Shown here piece after piece: positions 55,160 to 64,000 of a stretch of DNA of 64,000 nucleotides. This DNA is from Schistocephalus solidus (Eukaryota; Platyhelminthes; Cestoda; Diphyllobothriidea; Diphyllobothriidae): the NCBI GenBank assembly GCA_017591395.1, contig WEDG01005132.1:62001-126000 (forward strand). Reading direction: 5' to 3'. Made by a program: the position numbers and the translations under genes. The notes below the pieces were generated by a model. The model did no database searches and was not told the origin of the DNA. It was given only the letters and a program-made list of their open reading frames with translations. Each line of letters opens with the position of its first letter. Positions within the stretch are counted from its first letter, which is position 1.

Positions 55160-57570
55160 TAGTTACATGAAGTTTCAGCACAAGCGGTTCTCGATAAAGG
55201 CTCGGAAAGGAAGACCCAGTGTATACTACTAGGCCCGCAGTCTAGGAACAAAGAAATTGTAACTATTATAGTATTCCAATGAAGTCATAAAATTTCCTAA
55301 CCTCCTGTTCAAATGCTCAGTTATTATGCATTAATAAAAAAGCTTTTCAATAAAAACGGCCTGGGGGAGATGAAACCTGATAAGTAAAAAAAGCTGCGAA
55401 TGTTGGTCTCGCATGTGGATGGGTATGATGTGAGGAGGAGAAGGAGAGGTGAGATGTGCTGGTAAGCCGTCTCGTGTTACAACGAAACTTGGTCAAGCGT
55501 GATTACAACTGCACAGAATCAGTAATGGGTCATTCCTGCGGGAATGGGGGAGGGTTTACAGGACAGGGGACTGAACGGGCTTACTTACGCCACAATGTCC
55601 CTACCCACATGTCAGCTCAACGTTTTCAGTCACCCTAGGTCCTTTTCGTATTGAGCAGTTTATCTCATAAATGTGAAAGGACCGTAGGCAGTCGGATAAA
55701 AGGTCAGGGTATTTTTTACTTCATTAATTTCGCCGTATCCTATATTTTAATGAAGGACACCCAGAACCTCGGTGAGAAAATAGATATTCTAACAACCCAC
55801 CCCCCTTGGTCCCAATAATTACGTGCGAACGAGACTGTTGGAAGTCGTCAGCGGAGGTTATTTTGTCTCGAAAGTACAGAAAAAGCCATCCTGAACTGTA
55901 TCTTCGGCTAAATTACTCCCCTACCACCCGGGCTTAGGCAGCGTTGAGGAAAAAAGTGAAACAATAGTGTACAAGCAGAGCGCTCATTTCTGTGAAATGA
56001 TCCGGTGAAACTGGCGGTAAACATACTTAGGTTCGGTTCAGTCAGCCAGCTGCAGTCTTGAAACTGGACAGTGGAGCGGGCATGCTTAATGAAATGTCCA
56101 GAAAAAGTTACCATGCGCAAAAATAGACTAAAAATTTGCGGAAACAGAGGAAACAAAATAAGTTGATAGGGTTATACGCAAGTCTGCTGAGGCTATGCAA
56201 CAAGTTTATGAAATAAATCTGACAGAAAACGGCTACATCAGCAGGTATGGAATGTAGAATTTAAGATGGATGGCTTACAAATCATCCGCAGGAACCAAGC
56301 TGGACAAAGGGTGGAGAGAATACGATGTTCGCATTTCTTAGAAGTCCTGGCTGCGAAGATACGATCGTGGAGCGTTTTTTCGGCCGGTTAGATGAAAAGG
56401 AGGAAATTTGTTAAGAAACAGCAAATGTCAGAGCAAGGGAAACATACATCTGAAAATATTAGACAAACAAATCGTAATAATGAAGCGCTCATTTCTGTAA
56501 AGTTCTCAGGTGAATTTATGGTTAACTGAGCAAACTTCAGTTCTATCAAACGTCTCTAGCTTTGATATCGGACAGTGGACTGTAAAAGTAAGAGGAGGTT
56601 TCCAGTTATAACCTTCGGGCGCAAGAACTAGCAAACAATTGTCAAAGACCGAAAGAACCGTATAATGTAATAAGGATGTACTCTGGTCTGCGACAACTTT
56701 GATGAAAAAAAACTGAACAGGGTCCATTTCCAACCAGACTTATAGCCTTAAATGAAACATGATTAACCTAGGAGTTTGTAGACGCAGATGTCGTTCTGAT
56801 TGGCTATTAGTTTCTGCATGTAGACCAAAATTTACGAAGGGATTTGGTGCTCAAAATATTTAATCGAGATAACATCGACAACGTCAAGGATTTGCTCTCC
56901 CCAAAAAGGAACATTGGTTGTGAAATACTAGTGAAATACTTGAGACAATCACAGCAGCCAGTTCGCCACGTCGCCCTGATGTACACATCCTCGAGATAGT
57001 CGAAGCGTCCGGACAATGCACCCATCACAGAGCTGAAGTAAATTTGTGTAGCGAGCACTTAGCGTTACTTAGAGATATGGACTCTTCCTAAATAGAGTGC
57101 GGACTGATGCATTACATGCGATCAGAAAAATCTTTGAACTGAAACTTATTCAGGTGATCACTGGCAAGTTCCTTGCCGAACACATTAAAATGGACACGCA
57201 ATTACGTGATGGACGGCAGTCAGGCTGTTTTGGACATCATAGTTAATATGAATAACAAGTTGTTTTCTCAGTTAAGGTTGTCAATCGCATTTTTGCCGAA
57301 GGGAAAATTGCATTCCGTTGGTTGAAATTGTATTCTTTTTTGCCATACCTAAAATTCACGCCTTCAGAGAAAGGCATGTATGAAAAGGCGATTATTCTCA
57401 AATAAACGGGCAGCTGAATAAGCTTGCATGAAAGTCTTTTATGGTATCTGGCCCAAATACCGACGGCATTTTCATGAAAACAATATGGTATTTAATAGAA
57501 AACGATCGTCCGGATGGGGAAAACTGCGAGGTTTCTGATTCCAAGGACAGTCACTGGAGATAAAAAGAGC
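55160..57570. other. Intergenic stretch without recognised genes
   Basis: A phrase recurs at 55970-56090 and 56490-56580 (GCGCTCATTTCTGTxAA, then ACTGGACAGTGGA or TCGGACAGTGGACTG), suggesting two diverged copies of an unclassified repeat. No coding region supported. Confidence 0.4.
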
Positions 57571-57585
57571 AACGTACCCCTGTGT

Positions 57586-57690
57586 TACTGGTGGCCTTGC
57601 GCTAAATTCCCGGAGGGCTGGGCTTAGGGTTAGAGTAGGGACGTGGGAGCAGGTATCCACTCTGAAATTGAGCGCAAGGCCACTTGTAGA
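57586..57690. mobile_element. Palindromic (MITE-like) element with TTAGGG-like core
   Basis: The arms GTGGCCTTGCGCTAAATTCC (57591-57610) and TGAAATTGAGCGCAAGGCCA (from 57662) are near-perfect inverted repeats. The loop contains GGGCTTAGGGTTAGAGTAGG. The arms resemble those at 29204 and 29358. Confidence 0.7.
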
Positions 57691-58458
57691 ACGCGGTAAG
57701 TATACTGCTGATCTGTCAAAAAGAAAAAAATTAATAGGTAAAAAGGGAGTCCGGAAAAAGCATATCAAGTATACGCATAGGGCGCATAAGTCCGTTAAAA
57801 AAGATCGTCATATTATATATTCACGTTTAAGGTTTTTCAAATCCATTTAATGAAACCTTAAACAATTCTTTGGCTATGTGAAACGATTCAAAATTAAACC
57901 AAACATGCTAATAGATGTCTAGAAGATGATCAGCGAAACAACTTTTTTGATAACTCTGTTAATGCGAACGTCTTCTCTGATTTATTAATACCTCTTTCGA
58001 ACACTGGTATGCCTTAATTGTTATATTATACTTAATACTTCAGTTTAGCACCAGTAGCCGTAGTTTAAATAATCTTATAAGCTCTACAATAATGAACCCC
58101 AATTTTAGTAGAATGTAACACGTGCACCTGCTATAAAAATGGGATTTAAAAAAATTTATTAGCGACTGAAAATAATCTCTTGCAAACTCATGAAAAAATG
58201 CATGACTCCTTATCACCCAAAGACAGAAAAGAATGCGTGTCCAATGTGCCTGGGGTTGTGATCTGGCTCTCACAGTATTTCCTTCTGTTCTAAACTTCGG
58301 GCAACTTGATCCAAATACAAAACAGGCAAAAATTGTTTCCCCTTCTTTCAGGAGGCAAAGTAGTACGAAAGTCTGACGTGTTAACTAAGAGCAAAAACCG
58401 ATAGGCTACTGTGCACGTTCGCTTGCACAGCAGGTCCATAGTGCATTTTCGCCATGAC

Positions 58459-58944
58459 TCATCGGACGTCCGCGGAAGGTCTCGATCGGTCACGTGTGGA
58501 ATAACTGGCGTGATGTTGGGCACATTCTTCTGCCAGCACGCGAGCAAAGCCCAGCCCTTCAGCTGCAATGTCAGCGTTCCCGTGTGCGTTTATCACGGTA
58601 AAATATCGAACATGATGAGCATGCGGCCGGATTCGCATGCCGTTAGAATGCGGCACACTGGTAGACGTGGATGTTGGATAAGCAAAGCAATACTTTGAGA
58701 CAAAAATGGCTTCTTGAATTAAAATAAGATGGAATGACAAGGCTGCTTATGACGAGCATGGTGCTAACACAGTACTTACGAAATTATTTACCATAGTGGC
58801 AGCACCAGTCCAGACTAGTATTCCACCGATACCCTGCCATTGCTTGACACAGTTGCGAGGAGTCCGTCCCCTCAGTGGGTCCACCGCGTTCTCTGCCTGC
58901 TTCTGGTAGATACTACCCGTTTTAAAATTGTACCTTTTTTTCAA
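58459..58944 (-). pseudogene. Coding-like - strand relic, unrecognised
   Basis: Two neighbouring open frames (58747-58944 and 58459-58740) read IYQKQAENAVDPLRGRTPRN and then, after a stop, HVRYFTVINAHGNADIAAEG. Codon usage looks natural, but they are separated by a stop and I recognise no domain. Possibly an element ORF or retro-pseudogene. Confidence 0.25.
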
Positions 58945-58959
58945 GTTCCTTTAGAAATT

Positions 58960-59120
58960 AATTGTTAACTTGGAGCTGATCAGTATATTCAAGGGTTTAC
59001 AGGGGCAGACCGAAATTTACGAGGAATATTTTGGCCGGAGGCCGTCGGCCAGCGCAGGATAACCATGTAATATTCACAAGCTGTCAACAGGACAGCCTAA
59101 TTTAGTGTGCGACAGTACAA
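58960..59120 (+). repeat. R2-family repeat
   Basis: TAACTTGGAGCTGATCAGTA ... GGATAACCATGTAATATTCA, then CAAGCTGTCAACAGGACAG. Aligns with 59540-59690, 60300-60470 and 12560-12690. Confidence 0.6.
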
Positions 59121-59539
59121 CCTACAAGTGGGTTACCTTGGTACACAAAAACGAAATCGGCTCACAGTGCAGTGGACTTGCTTTAAGAGCCTGAGGCGGC
59201 CCTCTGGTTAAGCCCTCGAGTGAAATTAGAGTGGTGGGTTTTCCAACTCCATTCTACGGCTGAGTTTTTGACTTATGCAGTCGCCGTATTCATTAGTCCG
59301 ATAAAATATTCCCACTTCTGTAAGATTGTCATTTTTGTCGACATCTTCCTTTGTATACCAAATGGGCCCCTCAGACCGGTTCTATGAAAGTCATGCACAA
59401 ATTACTTCAGAAAACTCTCTGTACTCACCATCTAGAAAGATGCGGTGCTGTCTAAGGAAACAAAAAGACGCTCAAAAACCGAGTCTAGCGTGTATGTAGT
59501 CACATTTCAGAATTGTAGCTTTTTCAATTTACTCCAAAA

Positions 59540-59690
59540 TTTATTTCTAACTTGGAGCAGATAGGTATATTTGAGGGTCTACAGGGCCCGATCGAAATGT
59601 GTTATGACTATTTGTACCGCAGTTTATCAACCAGTGTTGGATAACCACGCACTATTCACAGGTTGCCAACAGGAACTGATGAACCGAATC
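59540..59690 (+). repeat. R2-family repeat
   Basis: TAACTTGGAGCAGATAGGTA ... GGATAACCACGCACTATTCA, then CAGGTTGCCAACAGGAACTG. It directly precedes the 106-bp tandem array. Confidence 0.6.
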
Positions 59691-59697
59691 CTCACAG

Positions 59698-60113
59698 CTG
59701 TGGCATGCACGCGTCTAGGATTTTAGCTATAGGGTTAAAACGTACATAAGTAAACGTCAACGAAGAGAGCGAGTTGGTAGTTATTTGCAGGTGTGGCATG
59801 CAGCTGTGGCATGCAGGCGTCTAGGATTTTAGCTATAGGGTTAAAACGTACATAAGTAAACGTCAACGAAGAGAGCGAGTTGGTAGTTATTTGCAGGTGT
59901 GGCATGCAGCTGTGGCATGCACGCGTCTAGGATTTTTAGCTATAGGGTTAAAAACGTACATAAGTAAAACGTCAACGAAGAGAGCGAGTTGGTAGTTATT
60001 TGCAGGTGTGGCATGCAGCTGTGGCATGCACGCGTCTAGGATTTTAGCTATAGGGTTAAAACGTACATAAGTAAACGTCAACGAAGAGAGCGAGTTGGTA
60101 GTTATTTGCAGGT
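59698..60113 (+). repeat. Tandem array, four copies of a 106-bp unit
   Basis: Copies start CTGTGGCATGCA at 59698, 59804, 59910 and 60019. Each contains CGTCTAGGATTTTAGCTATA and GAAGAGAGCGAGTTGGTAGT. They are nearly identical; the third carries a few extra single bases in homopolymers, giving a 109-bp spacing. Confidence 0.95.
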
Positions 60114-60144
60114 AATGCATCGGAAAATCTGGTGAGGTAACACG

Positions 60145-60295
60145 AACATTTTGGAAGGCTGTCAGACAGTAAGAGTTGGAGATGTTTTTTGGAAACATTT
60201 TGGAAGGCTGTCAGACAGTAAGACACGGAGATGTTTTATTTCCTAACATTTTGGAAGGCTGTCAGACAGTAAGAGTTGAAGATGTTTTATTTCCT
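60145..60295 (+). repeat. Tandem array, three copies of a 49-51-bp unit
   Basis: AACATTTTGGAAGGCTGTCA starts at 60145, 60194 and 60245. Each copy runs CAGACAGTAAGA then GAGATGTTTT or GAAGATGTTTT. Confidence 0.93.
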
Positions 60296-60299
60296 AATA

Positions 60300-60470
60300 A
60301 ATTAATATTTTAGCTCGAAGAAAACCGTTCATATTAAACATTTTCGAAATCGAGCTGAAATTTGAAATGAATATCTGGGTCGAAATCCATCAGCTTCAGT
60401 GAGGTAACCCTATAACATTCAGAAGCTGGCAATAGACAGTCATTAATATGTGACTGCCGCTTGATTCATC
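60300..60470 (+). repeat. R2-family repeat
   Basis: GTGAGGTAACCCTATAACAT then TCAGAAGCTGGCAATAGACA carries the R2 core. It flanks the two tandem arrays on the right, so they sit between R2 copies. Confidence 0.5.
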
Positions 60471-60606
60471 ATACTGGTAGCAGGAGTACCAGATAAAAGC
60501 CCAGACACGTGTTTCGTCGATATTCTGCTGTAGCATGAATCAATCGCGGGGCTTTCAGTACATCGATGAGCCCTCAGTCTTCCCATGTGCTTTCTGGTAG
60601 ATGTGT

Positions 60607-60975
60607 TGTTGTGAGGTAGACAACAAGAAGGGTTCCCAAATCAGAAGTCAAGTAAGACTGATTAGTTTGGACGAGCTTTTACTGGGACAAAGTGAGCTTA
60701 CAAGGAGCTCCACACGCCGTCGCCGCTAGATGTCTCTTCAGGCCAGTCTCCGGTGTTCCGAGTCTGGACCCCCAGGCGTGGGCCCTTTGTCGCCTGCAGC
60801 CAATCAGAGAAATACCGCGATTGGATTGGCTTCGAGCTCTCGCTTGGCTCCAGCAGTGAACCAACCAGGAGCGAGGCGGACAACGCGAGTGAATGTGCGT
60901 CTGCGCTGGCGATCACGCGACCAAACGCCCGACGACAGCGGGACAAAAATGGCAAGCGGGGGACGGACTGCCACA
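60607..60975 (-). repeat. Probable 3' LTR of the Ty3-type element
   Basis: On the - strand a block starting TGTGGCAGTCCG directly after a G-rich tract (GCCGGGG) and ending CCTCACAACA has the TG...CA ends of an LTR, about 369 bp. It is GC-rich and lies immediately 3' of the integrase tail. No 5' LTR is in the window to confirm it. Confidence 0.5.
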
Positions 60976-61800
60976 ATTACCCCGGCTAGATCGAAGGCGG
61001 TCTGTAGCAAGTCTGAAGGAAGGATAGGTATATAAAATGAGAAAAAAAAAACGGTCAGGAAAGTGAACATTGCGTGCACTATAGGTGATATATACAGGGG
61101 CACATGTGAAGAGTGACTTTGTCTCACGACCAGGGCATTGGTGGTTGATATGGTGGCAGTTACAGCCGGAAGATGTGAATTTGGAGGAAGAGGAAGTGTT
61201 TGGGGAGGAGGAATAGATGGTGGGAGAGGTGGAGGAGCGGGGGTAGGAGACATGTTTGGGACAGCAGCTTTGCGGCGTCCACGCTCACCACCTCCTCGTG
61301 AGGTATGCGTTGGATGTAGAAGGGCTTCTTTCCTCGAGGGACAACAAGTTATTGACCATCGTAGAGGAAGGGGGTTCAAATGGCCGGCGAACTTGATCAC
61401 ATTGGAGATAAACGTGAGACAATGTAACCAAGCCTTTCTCGATATAAGACTTGAAGACGGATGGCCTGAGCGAAGCCGGGGAGGGAGTCTGCATGCATTG
61501 AAGGAGACGGTCCAGGAGATTCACATGGTCCTCAACCGCACCTTGAGGACCTGGCGAGATCATTTCACCAGGAATTCGGAGGGTGGTGTCAATGATCATT
61601 TCAACGGTGGAATAGTTAAGGTCTGACTTGAGAGTGGAGCAGATGCCAAACAGGACCAGGAGGAGATGATCCGTCCAGTTCTCCAGATTGTCTGTGATGC
61701 CTAGATCGGTCTTCAGCTGGCGGTAAAACTGCTCGCAGATCCAGTTGGCAGGCGGGTCATAGGCTGTCGAGCGATTGCGGGAAGAGCATAAAAAGCAGAT
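60960..61800 (-). pseudogene. Integrase C-terminus and Pro-rich tail
   Basis: After a frame break it reads NWICEQFYRQLKTDLGITDN, LENWTDHLLLVLFGICSTLK, RIPGEMISPGPQGAVEDHVN and then a Pro-rich tail (PAPPPLPPSIPPPQTLPLPP). The regular integrase Glu position lies in the broken joint and cannot be assigned. Confidence 0.7.
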
Positions 61801-61827
61801 GAGAGACTAGAAAATTTTAGATTCAAA

Positions 61828-62160
61828 CTAAGATCCATGATTAGTCGTGAGAATGTAGGGGGCACCGAAAATGGACAACCAACGACTGGGGAAAACCTTG
61901 ACCACCGTTAAGTCAGTGACATCGGGCAGAGGAATAGCTTCTGGCCACTGAGGGAAACAATCAAAACGACTGAGGAGATAGGAACAGCCGTTGGACAGAG
62001 GTTGAGGGCCTAAAATGTCCAAATGGACGTGACTGAAACATGCGTCGGGGCTGGGGAGGGTGCCGATTAGAGCTTTGTTGTGCCGTTGAACCTTGCGGCG
62101 CTGACAGCCAAAACACGCCCGTGTCCAAGCCTTTAGATCTTTGTGCATTCTAGGCCAGGG
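61828..62160 (-). pseudogene. Integrase zinc finger and catalytic-core fragment
   Basis: It reads MHKDLKAWTRACFGCQRRKV (the CxxC half of the HHCC finger) then FSHVHLDILGPQP with the first catalytic Asp, SRFDCFPQWPEAIPLPDVTD, and IFGAPYILTTNHGS. Relatives have T-D-R-G at that last site; here it reads T-N-H-G, so the second Asp is lost. Confidence 0.75.
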
Positions 62161-62520
62161 TGAAGCGTTCAGAAACTAACTTGTCGGTAGCTGGACTCCC
62201 GGGTGAGAAAGGTCATGCAGGGAGGATAAGACGTTGCGGCGGTGGGATAGCGGTAAAAAGGGAGGTGGTGGATACGTCGCAGAGAATGGCGCTGCTACCA
62301 TTGATCAGTTGGAGGTCCTGGAGTCTGGAAAAATAGGTGTTGTTCAACAGTCATCTCAGCGAGGTCAATCCCGGGAGTGAACTGAAGATGAGTAATAAGG
62401 GTCTGGCCAGTGCGTCAGACACCTCATTGCCTCAACCGTCGATGTGGCGGATGTTTGAGGTGAACTGCGAGATGTAGTCTGGGTGACGCATCTCCCGGGA
62501 GTTCAGCTTGTCGGTCTAAG
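62161..62520 (-). pseudogene. RNase H end and pre-integrase linker of the Ty3-type element
   Basis: In broken frames it reads SREMRHPDYISQFTSNIRHI then GNEVSDALARP, the typical RNase H-connection end, followed by a linker and TDKLVSERFTLA before the integrase. Confidence 0.6.
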
Positions 62521-63046
62521 TGCTTAAGTGCTCAACTTATTTAACTGCTTCCTTGCTGACTACATGCCATGCTCCACAGGAAATGTTAAGCGGAATTTCT
62601 AAATTGTGTTTTTGCTTTGAAAATATGATTGACTTATGGTTTTAATAGTAAATATCATTCAGAATAATCCCGAGATATTTCAGTTACTTCAAGATGCCGA
62701 CTTTTGAATGAGGTTCTATCCGACTGACTGCAACAATGAAATTCTGGAAACAAATGAATACTGGAGTAATTTTCAGTTTTGACACTGATTATCGATGCGC
62801 TTATAAATTCAAATATATGTAATAGAAAATATACATGAAAATTGCCTTTTATGGAATCATTTGGTAGCTACTTATGCCTTTGCTGGAAAAATGTATCTTT
62901 CGGTCTTTCCATTTTAACAAACTTCCTCGATTGCTGAATTATACTGAACAGGACATGCATTGATAAACAAGAAGCATGGAAATAATTGAAACACTACCCT
63001 CCAAGAATGCAGACCGTCAACTCTAACTTCCGCATTCTTTGTTCAG

Positions 63047-63217
63047 GCTGTTGGTTTTTAAACAAACCCATAGCAGAAAATTTGCGCACCTACGTCGGCA
63101 AATTTTCGGGGAGTACTTCATAGAGTTTATTCCATCTTCCAGAGCATATAGAGATGCGTTACAAAGTTATTTAGTCGGAACAAAATCTGTCAGACTTTTT
63201 GCTGTTGATAATTTTAG
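63047..63217 (+). CDS. Candidate isolated exon, unrecognised
   Basis: The acceptor GCATTCTTTGTTCAG and the donor AG|GTGGCA (weak) bound 171 nt in phase 2-2. It reads LLVFKQTHSRKFAHLRRQIF and then GEYFIEFIPSSRAYRDALQS and YLVGTKSVRLFAVDNF. It resembles host coding sequence rather than a repeat, but no partner exon was found before 64000. Confidence 0.35.
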
Positions 63218-63719
63218 GTGGCATGCGGACACTATAAGAATGGACTAATGTACGTTCAAGGGATCCAAAATCTGAAATTATACGATGTGCTTGATTAACG
63301 CGCACAGTGGAATGCATCTGGGCTGCAACGGAGGTCAAACCCCAAAACTTTACACGTGAGAACAGGCACATAGGAAACTACACACGGTGTCTCACAACCT
63401 TGTTACATTGATAGGTTTTGTTAAAATTAGAAACTAGCTAGCTAAAGTATGCATGTTTTGTAAAATTTATATCAAGGAAGATAGAATATTCGACAATCGC
63501 ATGCCTCTATTGTTGTCATATAATCTCAATTAGTGGCCTAGATCCTACTATATAGTCCTGGTCCTGTTCTCAGCGCTGCTGCGACAGTCACATTTGCTCG
63601 GTTTTCGGTATCCCTACTAGCATTCCAGGAAGGATTCAGTCTAAGTAGCTTCTTCTGCCCGTGCGTTAATCGCCCTCCTACGTATGCAAGCTCTTAGCTA
63701 TCCATTAAATACCTAGTAC

Positions 63720-63965
63720 GTGTGTGGGAACGAGGTCGTGTGTGGCACGTATAAACGGGTTGTTTGGATTTGTCCGCCCCCTGCGCCAGAACCCACCTTC
63801 ACTCGTCTTGACACTGTATTGCTATGGGAGCCTACTTAAAGAGGGCAGGGAGAGTGCGTGATGTGCTGCGCCAGTCTGCCTCACTGTACGAACTAACTCA
63901 CGCGCAATTTCCCGAGGTCGCGTCCACTCCGGTGGACATTGTCGCTTAGGCCTGTCACGTTAAAA
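63720..63965 (+). repeat. R1-family repeat at the right edge
   Basis: GGGAGAGTGCGTGATGTGCT then GCGCCAGTCTGCC and CCGGTGGACATTGTCGC match the R1 3' half. Confidence 0.5.
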
Positions 63966-64000
63966 GAATGTTGCAACTAAGCCATGCGCTGGCAACTGGC

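Larger units (their letters stand above)
60607..62520 (-). mobile_element. Ty3/gypsy-type LTR retrotransposon, 3' portion only
   Basis: On the - strand the order is the end of RNase H, integrase zinc finger and core, integrase C-terminus, a Pro-rich tail and the LTR. Stops and frameshifts occur throughout, so it is a dead copy. Protease, RT and the 5' LTR are absent. Confidence 0.78.

Noticed and set aside
59698..60295. CRISPR-like array
   Set aside because: Repeats are directly adjacent without unique spacers and the sequence is clearly eukaryotic; these are tandem satellites.

Overview
The window looks like nuclear DNA of a flatworm, most likely a diphyllobothriid-type tapeworm. Exons are short and widely spaced on an AT-rich background. 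The interspersed DNA is full of decayed retroelements of kinds I associate with that group: a LINE ending in paired C2H2 zinc fingers, Ty3-type integrase fragments, and tRNA-headed SINEs. The organism is inferred from element style only; no marker gene is present.

One large + strand gene dominates (8440-51554). I could chain 22 exons whose splice phases agree throughout, from an acceptor at 8440 (5' end not found) to a TGA at 51552-51554. They encode about 1,710 residues of a protein I do not recognise. Its N-terminal third and a 463-codon penultimate block look helical. Between them is a highly charged linker built from many small exons (29-91 nt), most of them phase 0-0, separated by introns of up to about 6 kb. 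One reading-frame break inside the fourth exon (near 14049) must be an assembly error, a real mutation or a missed tiny intron.

The introns and flanks hold mobile elements. At 23.4-26.6 kb is a frameshifted LINE whose RT is cut before motif C and joined to duplicated zinc fingers. At 39.2-40.5 kb (- strand) is a second LINE collapsed to pieces of endonuclease, early RT and C-terminus. At 60.6-62.5 kb (- strand) are the 3' end of a Ty3-type element and a probable LTR. Several dispersed families also occur: R1 (GC-rich), R2, palindromic elements with telomere-like cores, and a 4-7 kb repeat pair.

The most interesting find is a tRNA-headed SINE at 28.4-28.7, 43.7-44.1 and 53.1-53.7 kb. Each body contains a 45-nt hammerhead-ribozyme-like fold: a CUGAUGA-type box, a GGCU/AGCC stem II, a GAAA box, a minimal stem III, and a GACUGG/CCAGUC stem I. 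In two places the tail of one unit runs into the head of the next through a conserved linker. That is the layout expected of hammerhead-processed units, as in schistosome Sm-alpha. None of the four copies is fully intact.

At the left edge (600-1518, - strand) are two or three candidate exons of another unrecognised gene, and one isolated candidate exon lies at 63047-63217. The rest is intron or intergenic DNA without supportable genes.
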